From assembly GCA_948968885.1 (NCBI GenBank), contig CAREUR010000001.1:1-64000 (forward strand): a stretch of DNA of 64,000 nucleotides, written 5' to 3'. This DNA is from an uncultured Eubacteriales bacterium. Its GTDB lineage: Bacteria > Bacillota > Clostridia > Oscillospirales > Acutalibacteraceae. Position 1 is the first letter of the stretch. Every line of letters starts with the position of its first letter. The notes under the pieces are model-generated. The model made no database searches. It was not told the origin of the DNA and saw only the letters and a list, made by a program, of their open reading frames with translations. Of this stretch, positions 1 to 8,835 are shown piece after piece. A program made the position numbers and the translations under genes.

Positions 1-49
1 TTCATTTTACGCTCCCTTTGTGCATATAACAGCTTTAGGGAGGTTTTTT

Positions 50-544
50 ATGTTTATATTTTCTTTTAAGACATCTCGGCGGAGGCTCTTTACTCTGGGG
101 ATTTTGGCTGTTGCTTTTGTGATTATTTTGGCTGCGTTTTTTGCTTTGGTTCTCTCTGGCAGCCGCGAGGCCGTTTGTCCTTTGGGAAAGTACAAGTTGA
201 ATGCTCGGGACAACGCCGAACGCGTCGAGTTTTTGAAGCAATTTGGCTGGGAGGTTTCTCCGGAGCCTACCGAGATTTCTACGGTTACGATTCCGGCCGA
301 GTTTAATTCTACATATGAAAAATACAACGACATCCAGCGTGATCAGGGTTTGGATCTTTCTCGATATCAGGAGAAAACTTGCACCCGCTACACTTATCAG
401 ATTTTGAATTACAAGGATGCTTCTCAGGGCGTGCGCGCGAACATCTTGGTTCTTAACGACAAGGTCATTGGCGGCGACGTTTCTTCTGTGCTTTTAAATG
501 GCTTTATTCATGGGTTTTGCAATCCGGACAAAGTCCGCGCTTAA
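50..544 (+). CDS. DUF4830-type membrane-anchored protein
   Basis: Protein of 164 aa. A basic N-terminus is followed by one hydrophobic segment (about residues 12-36), then an extracytoplasmic domain containing a run such as VEFLKQFGWEVSPEP and the C-terminal motif VIGGDVSSVLLNGFIHGF. I recognise this as the DUF4830 pattern common in Clostridia; no function is known to me. I chose the ATG at 50 because AGGGAGG lies just upstream; an in-frame GTG at 20 has no ribosome binding site. A degenerate second copy of the last 46 codons follows directly downstream (563-700). No partner gene is visible because the window starts here. Confidence 0.75.
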   Translation: MFIFSFKTSRRRLFTLGILAVAFVIILAAFFALVLSGSREAVCPLGKYKLNARDNAERVEFLKQFGWEVSPEPTEISTVTIPAEFNSTYEKYNDIQRDQGLDLSRYQEKTCTRYTYQILNYKDASQGVRANILVLNDKVIGGDVSSVLLNGFIHGFCNPDKVRA

Positions 545-562
545 GCTAAAATCACGAACTTT

Positions 563-700
563 AATTACAAAGACGCCTCGCAGTAATTGCGCGCGAATGT
601 CTTGGTACCAGGCGACAAGGTCATTGGCGGCGACGTTTCTTCTGTGCTTTTAGATGGCTTTATTCATGGGTTTTACAAATCGGACAAGGTTCGCGATTAA
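563..700 (+). pseudogene. Degenerate tandem copy of the 3' end of the preceding gene
   Basis: Bases 563-700 align without gaps to 407-544, offset 156. The copy encodes the same C-terminal segment, but an in-frame TAA interrupts it ten codons in (DASQ-stop-LRAN), and there is no start codon or ribosome binding site. A central stretch of about 39 bases is identical. The flanks differ mostly at synonymous positions (AAG/AAA, GAT/GAC, GCT/GCC). This suggests a once functional paralogue that was later truncated, perhaps with gene conversion of the middle part. Confidence 0.8.
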
Positions 701-1238
701 TGTACCGTCTCGCACGGGTGGATTTTTGATATAATATTTTGTTTTTATTGTAATTTTTGTAAAATTAATTTTGCTTTTTTTATGATTAATTCCTTTTTTG
801 CATCAACTGTTATAATTTGGTTCCTTGTTTTTTTGGCAACAACTAATCTTGTTCTTTGGGCAACAACTAATCTTGTTCTTTGGGCAACAACTAATTTTGT
901 TCTTAAAATTTTTATTTAAGTTTTGGATTTTGTTGTTGCCCTTAAATTTTTTGCTCTACATTTGGGTTGTATGTGCAATGTGCCGGCTTTTGTTCGCTTT
1001 TTTATATCATCTTTTTTGCCAAAATATTGGGGCAAAATTAAGCTATCTTTTCACAGTTTATCCCGTTTTGTAAAAATGATTACCTTATATCTATAAAATA
1101 AACAAATTTTTTTGATAAAATAGTTGCAATATTCTTAATATTTATGTAAAATATAGTTACGTTTATTTTTATTATTAAACTATTTGTAAAATTTTCATTT
1201 TAGCAACGTTCAAAATTCAAACAGTAAGGAGTTTTTTT
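701..1238. other. AT-rich intergenic region
   Basis: This 538-base gap separates the DUF4830 gene and its remnant from the CdaR-type regulator. It is very AT-rich and holds the 24-bp triple repeat at 831-902. I find no gene here; an open frame of 82 codons at 825-1073 is created by the repeat and is phenylalanine/leucine-rich low-complexity sequence. The 3' end presumably holds the promoter of the regulator gene, but no clear -35/-10 pair stands out. Confidence 0.6.
831..902. repeat. Three tandem copies of a 24-bp unit
   Basis: Units lie at 831-854, 855-878 and 879-902. Each contains GGCAACAACTAAT followed by CTTGTTC or TTTGTTC. Units 1 and 2 differ at the first G-rich position; unit 3 has one C-to-T change. 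The 24-bp length keeps the frame, so an open frame runs through it, but nothing else supports coding. A short minisatellite or a repeated protein-binding site are both possible. Confidence 0.85.
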
Positions 1239-2324
1239 ATGTCTAACAGGTTATTTCAAGGGATTGTTCACCAAATGCACGATGCTATTGGAAGGACTAT
1301 TGGGGTTATTGATGAATCTTCGGTAGTTGTTGCTTGTAGCGACTTGGACAAAATTGGCGAAGTTAGAGGAAATATTACTTCGGACTTTTTTAAGCCTGCT
1401 TCCACTTTTATTATTAACGGTTATACTTATAAGTCACTTGAAAGCAAAAATAGCTCTGAGTACGCTGTTTTTGTTAAGGGAGACGACGAAGCTGCTCAAC
1501 GGTATGTTTCTATTTTGTCCATATCTTTTGGAAATATTAAAGAATTTTACGACGAAAAATATGACCGCAGCAACTTTATTAAAAATGTTATTTTGGACAA
1601 CATCTTGCCCGGTGATATTTATATTAAGGCTCGCGAACTTCACTTTAATGTTGAGGCTACTCGGGTTTGCATGTTGGTTAAGATTCACTCTAAGTCGGAT
1701 GTTTCTGCTTATGAAGTTTTACAAAACCTTTTTCCCGACAAGAACAAAGACTTTATTATTAACTTGAATGAGTCGGATATTGCTGTTATTAAAGAGGTTA
1801 AAGAGAGCATTGAGCGCGAGGATCTTGAACAGTTGGCTCAATCTATTGTTGACACTTTGACTAGCGAATTTTATATTCACTGCTCGGTGGGTATTGGCAG
1901 CACGGTTTCTAATATTAAGGGCTTGGCTTCTTCTTTTAAAGAGTCGCAGATTGCTATTGAAGTTGGCAAGGTTTTTGATACTGAGAAAGTTATTATTAGC
2001 TACGACAATTTGGGTGTGGCTCGGCTTGTTTATCAATTGCCTACCACTTTATGTGAGATGTTTTTGAAGGAAGTCTTTAAGCGCGGGTCTATTGACAGTT
2101 TGGATCAGGAGACTTTGTTTACTATTCAACGCTTTTTTGAGAATAATTTGAATGTTTCGGAGACTTCGCGTAAACTATTTGTTCACCGCAATACTTTGGT
2201 TTATCGGTTGGAGAAGATTAAAAAGCTTACTGGGCTCGATTTGCGTGAGTTTGAAGATGCTATTGTTTTTAAAGTCGCTTTGATGGTTAAAAAATATTTA
2301 TCTTCTAATCCGGTTAAATATTGA
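1239..2324 (+). CDS. CdaR/PucR-type transcriptional regulator
   Basis: Protein of 361 aa. The C-terminus (about residues 305-355) carries the PucR-family helix-turn-helix signature: a segment like NNLNVSETSRKLFVHRN, then TLVYRLEKIKKLTGLDLREFEDA. The N-terminal part resembles the sugar-diacid/CdaR sensory region (IVHQMHDAIGRTIGVIDESSVVVACSD), and the middle resembles the GGDEF-like domain of this family. It probably senses a small metabolite and acts on DNA; the effector and targets cannot be read from the sequence. The start ATG follows AAGGAG by eight bases. It stands alone: the next gene, ftsE, starts 186 bases downstream with its own ribosome binding site. Confidence 0.8.
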   Translation: MSNRLFQGIVHQMHDAIGRTIGVIDESSVVVACSDLDKIGEVRGNITSDFFKPASTFIINGYTYKSLESKNSSEYAVFVKGDDEAAQRYVSILSISFGNIKEFYDEKYDRSNFIKNVILDNILPGDIYIKARELHFNVEATRVCMLVKIHSKSDVSAYEVLQNLFPDKNKDFIINLNESDIAVIKEVKESIEREDLEQLAQSIVDTLTSEFYIHCSVGIGSTVSNIKGLASSFKESQIAIEVGKVFDTEKVIISYDNLGVARLVYQLPTTLCEMFLKEVFKRGSIDSLDQETLFTIQRFFENNLNVSETSRKLFVHRNTLVYRLEKIKKLTGLDLREFEDAIVFKVALMVKKYLSSNPVKY

Positions 2325-2510
2325 TTTTGAGTTTGGGTTTAAAGTTTTAATTTTAGGCTGTTTAGGGATTGATTTTAGAGGTTTATTTTAGTTTTAGATG
2401 AGATAATTATAGACTATTTATTATTTGGCTAAATTGGGCGTTTATTTGCGTTTTTTGGTTAATGATGAAAAAGGAAGAAAGTTGGCAAATTTAAAGGAGT
2501 ATTAAAAACC

Positions 2511-3197
2511 ATGATAGAGTTTAGGAATGTATCAAAAGTTTATGCTAATGGTACTAGTGCTCTTAAAAATATAAATTTACATATTAAAAAGGGTGAATTT
2601 GTATTTATTGTTGGTTCTTCTGGTTCGGGTAAGAGTACTTTCTTGAAACTCATTATGCACGAAGAACTGCCCTCGCGGGGCACTATATACCTTGATGGAA
2701 TAAATATTTCTCAGATTACTAAGCGAGAAGTCCCTTATATTCGCCGAAAAATGGGCATCGTTTTTCAGGACTTTAGGCTGATTGACAAGATGACTGTTTT
2801 TGATAATGTTGCTTTTGCTATGCGCGTTACTGGGGCTTCGGAGCGGGACGTTAAAAAACGCGTTCCTTACATATTAAATTTGGTGGATTTGCAGAATAAG
2901 GCTAATCGGCGCCCGGCTGAGCTTTCTGGCGGAGAACAACAGAGAGTCAGCTTGGCGCGCGCTCTTGTTAATAATCCATCTATTATTATTGCGGACGAGC
3001 CTACTGGAAATATTGATCCGGAAATGTCTTATGAGATTGTTGAGCTTTTGACTGAGATTAATAAGCGCGGGACTACTGTTTTGATGGTTACGCATGAGCA
3101 TGACTTGGTTCAGCGGTTTGGCAAGAGAGTTATTGAAATTAACTGCGGTAAGATTATTTCTGATAGCAAAAATCCGGAGGTGCGCTATGAGAGCTAG
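2511..3197 (+). CDS. ftsE: Cell division ATP-binding protein FtsE
   Basis: ABC ATPase of 228 aa, full length for FtsE. Visible motifs are Walker A GSSGSGKST at residues 35-43, the FtsE-type Q-loop IVFQDFRL near 83-90, signature LSGGEQQR at 138-145 and Walker B IIIADEPTG at 158-166. With FtsX it forms the cytoplasmic-face ATPase of a non-transporting ABC complex that drives septal or lateral wall hydrolases. The start ATG is preceded by AAAGGAG. The stop codon lies inside the start of ftsX (11-base overlap), so the two are translationally coupled. Confidence 0.96.
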   Translation: MIEFRNVSKVYANGTSALKNINLHIKKGEFVFIVGSSGSGKSTFLKLIMHEELPSRGTIYLDGINISQITKREVPYIRRKMGIVFQDFRLIDKMTVFDNVAFAMRVTGASERDVKKRVPYILNLVDLQNKANRRPAELSGGEQQRVSLARALVNNPSIIIADEPTGNIDPEMSYEIVELLTEINKRGTTVLMVTHEHDLVQRFGKRVIEINCGKIISDSKNPEVRYES

Positions 3198-4086
3198 TTC
3201 TTTGAAATATTTGTTGACTGAAGGGTTTCGGAATGTTTGGAAAAACTGGATGATGTCGGTGGCTTCTATTGGCGTTTTGGTTTTGTGCCTTCTGCTGACT
3301 GGTGCTGCTGCTTTGTTTTCTATGAATATTAGTAATGCTTTGCGGTCTATTGAGTCACAGAACAGCATTACTGTTTACTTGAACGACGATGTTGAGACTG
3401 GCCCTGCTTTAGAGATTGGCGAGAAAATTAAGGTTTTGGATAATATTGCGGGGTGCAAGTTTTACTCTAAGGAAGAGGCTGTTGAGAAGTTTAAGGACGA
3501 GCTGGGGCCTATTTTTGACGGGATTAAGGATAATAACCCTTTTCCTCATGCTTTTCATGTTACTTTGGCGGATATTTCTAAATATCGCGAGACTGTTGAC
3601 GTGATTAAACAAATTGACGGAATTGACAGTGTTGTTAATCGCAGCGAGCTTTTTGAGAAGTTGACTAAGTTTGATCGGTTGATTTCTATTAGCGGCGTTT
3701 TTATTGTTATTGTTTTGGGTCTTGTTTCTTTATTTATATTGTCTAACACCATTCGGCTTACTATGTATAGTCGTCGGTTTGAGATTAGCATTATGAAGTC
3801 GGTTGGCGCTACCGACTGGTTTGTGCGGCTGCCTTTTATTGTTGAGGGCATTATTATTGGCATTATTTCTGCTATTATTTCTGCTACTATTTTGAAGCTA
3901 TTATATGACGTTTTGATTGGTTATGTTAATCGGATGATTCCTTTTTCGCATATTCCTTTTGGAAGCGTCTCTTTGCCTATATTCTTTGCTTTTATTGCCG
4001 CTGGTATCGCTTTTGGATTGATTGGTGGTCTTATTTCTATTAGCAAGTACCTCAAGCGGGAGGGAGGAGAGATTCTTGGCTGGTAA
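3187..4086 (+). CDS. ftsX: Cell division protein FtsX
   Basis: Membrane protein of 299 aa with the FtsX layout: cytoplasmic N-terminus (RASSLKYLLTEGFRNVWKN), TM1 near residues 22-46, an extracellular loop domain of about 125 aa, then three TM segments in the C-terminal half. A longer open frame starts at 3094, but the ATG at 3187 has the ribosome binding site GGAGGTG at the right distance and matches the usual FtsX N-terminus. It overlaps ftsE by 11 bases and the downstream M23 peptidase gene by 11 bases. The extracellular loop would be the contact site for that hydrolase, by analogy with FtsX-PcsB/RipC systems. Confidence 0.95.
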   Translation: MRASSLKYLLTEGFRNVWKNWMMSVASIGVLVLCLLLTGAAALFSMNISNALRSIESQNSITVYLNDDVETGPALEIGEKIKVLDNIAGCKFYSKEEAVEKFKDELGPIFDGIKDNNPFPHAFHVTLADISKYRETVDVIKQIDGIDSVVNRSELFEKLTKFDRLISISGVFIVIVLGLVSLFILSNTIRLTMYSRRFEISIMKSVGATDWFVRLPFIVEGIIIGIISAIISATILKLLYDVLIGYVNRMIPFSHIPFGSVSLPIFFAFIAAGIAFGLIGGLISISKYLKREGGEILGW

Positions 4087-5347
4087 GAAAATTTTTTGCG
4101 TATTTTTTATATGTATAACTTTTTTCTTTGCCATTTTTTGTTATAATAATATCTCTCACAATTTTACTGTTTATTCTTCTCTTATTGATCAGCACCGTCA
4201 GAATCGCGATCGCATACGGTCTAAAAAGAATAATCTTAAGAAAACTCTTGCCGAAACTCAAAAAAAAGTCAACGAAAAGCGCCACCAGTTCGACTCTGTT
4301 AATAGCAAGATTATGAGTGTAAAAGAGCGGAAGCTTAAGATAAACAAGCGCGTTGACGATTTGCGGCAACAAATTGAGCAGGTTAAACGTGATATTGATA
4401 CTAAGGAACGCGAAATTGCCAAAAATACTGAGATTCTTAAGCGGAGGTTGGCAGCTATTTATAAGGCTGGCGAGGTTCAGCTGATTGACTTGGTTTTTAA
4501 CGCCAAAACTTTTGAGGAGCTCATTGACAAGGCCGAGATTATTACTAAGGTCAGCGACCACGATAATCGGCTTTTGAACGCTTTGAAGGACGATGTTCAC
4601 TCTTTGGAAGACATGAAGGCTGGTTTGACCAGTCAGGAGACTTCTTTGGTTGCCGAGACTAATTCTTTAAACGAAGTTGAGGCGCAATTACTTGAGCTTT
4701 TGAGGCAGAATGAGGCTCTTTTGAAACAGCTTGAAAGCGATAAGAGTCGCATTCAGTCTGAAATTTACGACGCTGAAGTGGAAATGCGGCAAATTCAAAA
4801 CGTTATTGACATGGAAGTCGCACAGCTACAACGAAGTAGCGGCGGCAGCCCTCTTGCTTTAGCCAGTTTGGGTGACTTTTCTAGGTCTAACTGGGTTTGG
4901 CCTGTGCCTGACTTTACTAGGCGCTCCTCTGAATATATGGAGCAGCGTGGTAATGTGTATCACAAGGGTATTGACATTGCTGGGTCTGCTGGCCGCAGCA
5001 TCTATGGTGCTACTGTTGTTGCTGTTGATGATGGTGTTGTTTTTAGGGCTTTTTCTGGGTGTCCACATGACTATGGTAAGCTGCGCAGCTGCGGCTGTGG
5101 CGGCGGATATGGCAATCATATTATGATTCGGCACACTTACATGATTAACGGCAAAATTGTGATAAAAATTTCGATTTATGGCCATTTATCTCGTGTTTGT
5201 GTTTCCTCTGGCCAGACTGTTAAAAAAGGTCAAAAAATCGGCGAGGTTGGCTCTACTGGCCATTCTACCGGGCCGCACTTGCACTTCCAGACAAAGTTTA
5301 ACGGCGTTGACTATAACCCATTGAACGAAATCTACATATATTTTTGA
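4076..5347 (+). CDS. M23-family murein hydrolase with N-terminal coiled coil (FtsEX partner)
   Basis: Protein of 423 aa. I place the start at TTG 4076, six bases after GGGAGGAGA; this gives an N-terminal basic-hydrophobic segment suited to be a signal or anchor. Residues of about 40-250 are long charged coiled coil. A C-terminal LytM/M23 domain follows with HxxxD at H296-D300 and the HLH zinc motif at H401/H403, so the zinc ligands are present. A cysteine-rich insert (C-x8-C-x-C-G4-like) sits between the first two motifs. The gene overlaps ftsX by 11 bases. The layout matches hydrolases activated by FtsEX (PcsB, RipC, EnvC-like), here with the catalytic residues intact. Confidence 0.9.
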   Translation: MAGKKIFCVFFICITFFFAIFCYNNISHNFTVYSSLIDQHRQNRDRIRSKKNNLKKTLAETQKKVNEKRHQFDSVNSKIMSVKERKLKINKRVDDLRQQIEQVKRDIDTKEREIAKNTEILKRRLAAIYKAGEVQLIDLVFNAKTFEELIDKAEIITKVSDHDNRLLNALKDDVHSLEDMKAGLTSQETSLVAETNSLNEVEAQLLELLRQNEALLKQLESDKSRIQSEIYDAEVEMRQIQNVIDMEVAQLQRSSGGSPLALASLGDFSRSNWVWPVPDFTRRSSEYMEQRGNVYHKGIDIAGSAGRSIYGATVVAVDDGVVFRAFSGCPHDYGKLRSCGCGGGYGNHIMIRHTYMINGKIVIKISIYGHLSRVCVSSGQTVKKGQKIGEVGSTGHSTGPHLHFQTKFNGVDYNPLNEIYIYF

Positions 5348-5427
5348 TTCGATTTTTTGCATAAATTTTGATGATTTTTGATTTGAGATCTTTTATGGTT
5401 TTTGATTGGGATATTTTTCTTGCCGCC

Positions 5428-5456
5428 TTGACAAACTTAACAAGCTTTGATAATAT
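5428..5456 (+). promoter_or_regulatory. Sigma-A-type promoter for the acidic secreted protein gene
   Basis: TTGACA at 5428-5433 and TAATAT at 5451-5456 are separated by 17 bases. The element lies about 55 bases upstream of the ATG at 5510. Confidence 0.6.
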
Positions 5457-5509
5457 AGTTATATTGTTTAAAAATAATTTTAATTTTTTGGAAGGTTAAC
5501 GGTGATTTT

Positions 5510-6433
5510 ATGAAAAAAATTAGGGAAATTTTATTTACTATTGTGATGATTGCAAACTGTGGGTGTTTACTTAATGTTGGTACTTATGCTACGCTGCCGC
5601 AACAGGAATATCCTTTATCTTCTCCTTTTGTCAAATCTAAAGAAGAACTCGCAACAAAACTAGATAAAATTGTAAAAGACGAGATGGGATTTGGAAGTAA
5701 TTTTGAAATTTATCCGGATCCGGATGGTCTTGATCATTTGGATCCAAATGATCAAAAATCCTTTGACAAATTTTGTAGTATTTTGTTTAAGAAAAAAACA
5801 CAGCGTCTAAATGAACCTTATTTTAGCCAGAACACCCCAGGAACATATCTGAATAACCTTAAAAATCTCAATCCGGGTCCTGTTGGCCACTCTGAGGAAG
5901 AGGAAGAGGAAGAGGAAGAGGAAATATTTGTTTCTTCTGTAGAGTTGACAGATAATCCTTGGGGCTGCACAGACCTTGCCTCATATGTGAGAGATCATGT
6001 CGATAAAGAAACTTATAAATTTGATAATACAAATAACCAGGGCCGCCGTCCTAAAACTTATGAAGAATGGCTAGCAGAAAAGGAAAAAAATGAACGTGAG
6101 GGCAACTTTACAGAGCCTTCGCTTTACATGGAAGAAGAAGAGAATAAGTCTTCAGAACCAAATTCCTATTATGTTTACGCTGATGATAATAATTATGATG
6201 ACTACATCAAAAATAAGTTATTCAATAAAGCTCGTGAGAGCATCTTCAATTCTAAAACTGATCCCTATTATAAATTGGAAATTATGGAACGATGTCGTAT
6301 TTTTCACTCCCTCAATAACTTTGAACTGCCTTCATCTTATGTGGAAAAAGGAGATCAGGTTACCGAAAAACAAGAAGAATATGATTATCGACAGTCACCT
6401 ACCTTCGATGAAGAGGGAAAAAACGGTTGGTAG
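5510..6433 (+). CDS. Acidic secreted protein, frame interrupted by an amber codon
   Basis: Protein of 307 aa up to TAG 6431-6433. Residues 1-27 look like a Sec signal peptide ending TYA; a Cys-containing stretch (NCGC) is not a good lipobox. The rest is hydrophilic, very rich in Glu/Asp/Asn/Tyr, with a run of ten Glu encoded by GAGGAA hexamers (5894-5923). After the TAG the same frame continues for 39 codons of equally acidic sequence to TAA 6551-6553, so the original protein was probably about 347 aa. The upstream site GGAAGG supports the start. I do not recognise a family. The gene stands alone with its own promoter and appears lineage-specific. Confidence 0.7.
   Translation: MKKIREILFTIVMIANCGCLLNVGTYATLPQQEYPLSSPFVKSKEELATKLDKIVKDEMGFGSNFEIYPDPDGLDHLDPNDQKSFDKFCSILFKKKTQRLNEPYFSQNTPGTYLNNLKNLNPGPVGHSEEEEEEEEEEIFVSSVELTDNPWGCTDLASYVRDHVDKETYKFDNTNNQGRRPKTYEEWLAEKEKNEREGNFTEPSLYMEEEENKSSEPNSYYVYADDNNYDDYIKNKLFNKARESIFNSKTDPYYKLEIMERCRIFHSLNNFELPSSYVEKGDQVTEKQEEYDYRQSPTFDEEGKNGW
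5894..5923 (+). repeat. Five GAGGAA hexamers coding poly-Glu
   Basis: Five perfect GAGGAA hexamers encode ten consecutive glutamates in the acidic secreted protein. Hexamer slippage would change the length by two residues without a frameshift. Confidence 0.9.
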
Positions 6434-6675
6434 CCACGACAATTCGCCAGAGACAAAAACAATTCTGAAAACGAAAACAGTTCTATAGAAGATTTCACTA
6501 CTCAGACTGAGACTGATGAGACAGATATTTATGATACAGATAACAGCTTCTAAAATCTAGTAATAATATTTTTAAAAATTTTTAGATTCGTTGCTTCTTC
6601 TTTTTACATCGCTGTGGCTTGGTTGCCGCTTGGTTGCTGGCTTCCCCAAAATTTGAGAGTTTTTACAAAATCATC

Positions 6676-6704
6676 TTGACACACTTGAGCAACTAAATTA
6701 TAAT
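6676..6704 (+). promoter_or_regulatory. Consensus promoter of greA-lysS
   Basis: Perfect TTGACA (6676-6681) and perfect TATAAT (6699-6704) with a 17-base spacer, 45 bases upstream of the greA start. This is the closest match to the vegetative consensus in the window. Confidence 0.85.
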
Positions 6705-6748
6705 TGGTATGTTGTTCAGAAATAATCTTAATTAAAAAGGTGGTTTGT

Positions 6749-7228
6749 GTGAAAATGACCAAACAAGTTTTACTTACTGATGAAGGACTTAAAAAGTTAG
6801 AAGCTGAACTCGACGAATTGAAGACTGTTAAACGTAAGGAAATTGCCGAAAAAATAAAGGTCGCTTTGTCTTTTGGCGATTTGTCGGAAAATAGCGAATA
6901 CGACGAGGCCAAGAATGAGCAGGCTATTGTTGAGGCTCGCATCGCTTCTATCGAAAATACACTTAAAAATGTTAAAGTTATTAACGAGGATGAGCTTTCT
7001 ACTGAGATTATTCACGTTGGCTCTAAGGTTAAGGTCCGTGATGTTGGCTTTGATGACGTTTGCGATTACAAGATCGTCGGTTCTAGCGAGGCGGATCCTG
7101 TTAATGGTCGTATTTCGGATGAGTCGCCTGTTGGGAAGGCTCTTGTTGGACATCGAGTGGGCGACGTTGTTGAGGTCGAGACTCCGGTTGGAGTCACTTC
7201 GTTTGAGGTTTTAGAGATATCTAAATAG
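6749..7228 (+). CDS. greA: Transcription elongation factor GreA
   Basis: Protein of 159 aa, normal length. The N-terminal coiled coil carries [28 protein letters not shown] and [16 protein letters not shown], with the acidic pair at the coiled-coil tip (the D and E of [12 protein letters not shown]). The C-terminal FKBP-like domain ends with GxxV-type [20 protein letters not shown]. It rescues backtracked RNA polymerase by stimulating transcript cleavage. AAGGTGG at 6737-6743 fits either GTG 6749 (spacing 5) or ATG 6755 (spacing 11); I took GTG. It is followed after 95 bases by lysS, a common pairing in Firmicutes. Confidence 0.96.
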   Translation: MKMTKQVLLTDEGLKKLEAELDELKTVKRKEIAEKIKVALSFGDLSENSEYDEAKNEQAIVEARIASIENTLKNVKVINEDELSTEIIHVGSKVKVRDVGFDDVCDYKIVGSSEADPVNGRISDESPVGKALVGHRVGDVVEVETPVGVTSFEVLEISK

Positions 7229-7244
7229 GCGCCAATATTGGCGC
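7229..7244. other. Perfect 16-bp palindrome after greA
   Basis: GCGCCAATATTGGCGC directly abuts the greA stop codon. It could form a hairpin stabilising or attenuating the greA-lysS transcript, or be a protein site. A second weaker stem (GGGCAG 7265-7270 with CTGCCC 7289-7294) follows before lysS. Confidence 0.5.
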
Positions 7245-7323
7245 GAACATTATTTTAAACTTTTGGGCAGGTGAATTTTTTATTCTTTCTGCCCGTCTTT
7301 TTAAATTTTGAGGAGCTATTAAA

Positions 7324-8829
7324 ATGAATGATGAAAATTCTAGCACTTTGCCTGGTGCTGCTGAACCGGACGTTAAGGAACTTTTGAAGATTCGGCGCGA
7401 TAAATTGCGCTCTCTTCAGCAGGATAATATGGACCCTTTTGAGATTACCGTTTGCTCGCGGAATGCTTATAATGCTGAGATTGTTGAGGGATTCGACACT
7501 TTTGAGGGCAAGGATGTTTGCATTGCGGGCCGGATTATGAGCTGGCGCGACATGGGCAAGGCTTGCTTTATGGATGTGCACGATTGCAGCGGGCGGATGC
7601 AGGTTTATATTAAGACTGACGACGTTGGCGAGGACGTTTATAGCGGACTTGACAGGTGGGATATTGGCGACATCATTTGCGTTGAGGGCTTTGTTTTTAA
7701 GACTCGTCGCGGTGAGATCTCTGTTCATGCCAAGGTTTTGACTTTGCTTTCTAAGTCTTTGTTGCCTTTGCCCGATAAATTCCACGGTCTGAAGGATACT
7801 GACTTGCGCTATCGTCAGCGGTACGTCGATTTGATTGTTAATCCGGAGGTTAAAGACACCTTTGTTAAGCGCAGCACTATTATTCGCACTATTCGCAAGT
7901 ATCTTGACGAGCTTGGCTTTATTGAGGTTGAGACGCCTATTCTTAACACTATTGCTGGCGGCGCGGCGGCTCGTCCTTTTATTACGCATCACAACACGCT
8001 CGATTTGGACTTATTTTTGCGTATTGCGCCGGAGTTATACTTAAAACGCTTGATTGTTGGCGGCATGGAAAAAGTTTATGAGATTGGCCGCTTGTTTCGC
8101 AATGAGGGCATGGATGTTAAGCACAACCCCGAGTTCACTTCTATTGAGCTTTACGAGGCTTATGTGGATTACAACGCAATGATGGAGCACACCGAGAATA
8201 TTATTAACGCTTGCGCTCAGGCTGTTTGCGGTTCAGATATTATTGGCTATCAGGGCGATGAGATTAATCTTTGCAAGCCGTTTCGCCGTGTTACCATGAT
8301 TGACGCGGTTAAGGAGGTTACTGGCATTGATTTTGCCTCTTTTATGGGCGACGATGCCCGTGCTATGCAGGTTGCTGAGCAATTTGGTTTTGAAACTTGC
8401 GGCAAGAACTCTTGGGGCGAAATTTTGAATCTTATGTTTGAGGAAAAGGTCGAAGAGACGTTAGTTCAGCCCACTTTTGTTTGCGATTATCCGGTTGAGG
8501 TCTCGCCTTTGACTAAGCGCAAAAAGGATAATCCTCGGCTGGTTGAGCGTTTTGAGCTGTTTGTTACTCGGCGCGAAATGGCCAATGCCTACTCGGAGCT
8601 CAATGATCCTATTGACCAGCGCGAACGCTTTTTGCATCAGATGGCCCTGCGTGAGGCTGGCGACGATGAGGCTAATTTGATTGATGAGGACTTCATTAAT
8701 GCGCTCGAATATGGTATGGCGCCTACTGGCGGGCTCGGGATCGGGATTGATCGCTTGGTTATGCTGCTTACTGACTGCGCATCTATCCGCGATGTTCTGC
8801 TCTTTCCGACCATGAAGCCAAGAGACTAA
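7324..8829 (+). CDS. lysS: Lysyl-tRNA synthetase, class II
   Basis: Protein of 501 aa, typical of bacterial LysRS. The N-terminal OB-fold anticodon-binding domain covers about residues 55-165 ([23 protein letters not shown]). The class II catalytic core follows: motif 1 near FIEVETPIL, motif 2 [20 protein letters not shown], motif 3 [10 protein letters not shown] near the C-terminus. It charges tRNA-Lys with lysine in the cytoplasm. The ATG follows GAGGAG at good spacing. It shares the greA promoter and ends at a strong intrinsic terminator. No T-box leader is present between greA and lysS. Confidence 0.98.
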   Translation: MNDENSSTLPGAAEPDVKELLKIRRDKLRSLQQDNMDPFEITVCSRNAYNAEIVEGFDTFEGKDVCIAGRIMSWRDMGKACFMDVHDCSGRMQVYIKTDDVGEDVYSGLDRWDIGDIICVEGFVFKTRRGEISVHAKVLTLLSKSLLPLPDKFHGLKDTDLRYRQRYVDLIVNPEVKDTFVKRSTIIRTIRKYLDELGFIEVETPILNTIAGGAAARPFITHHNTLDLDLFLRIAPELYLKRLIVGGMEKVYEIGRLFRNEGMDVKHNPEFTSIELYEAYVDYNAMMEHTENIINACAQAVCGSDIIGYQGDEINLCKPFRRVTMIDAVKEVTGIDFASFMGDDARAMQVAEQFGFETCGKNSWGEILNLMFEEKVEETLVQPTFVCDYPVEVSPLTKRKKDNPRLVERFELFVTRREMANAYSELNDPIDQRERFLHQMALREAGDDEANLIDEDFINALEYGMAPTGGLGIGIDRLVMLLTDCASIRDVLLFPTMKPRD

Positions 8830-8835
8830 AAAATC

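Noticed and set aside
825..1073. Open frame of 82 codons through the 24-bp repeats
   Set aside because: Low-complexity Phe/Leu sequence created by the tandem repeat, no ribosome binding site, no recognisable protein.
6431..6553. Alternative genetic code with TAG as sense
   Set aside because: TAG terminates ftsE and greA at normal lengths, and TGA and TAA are also normal stops.
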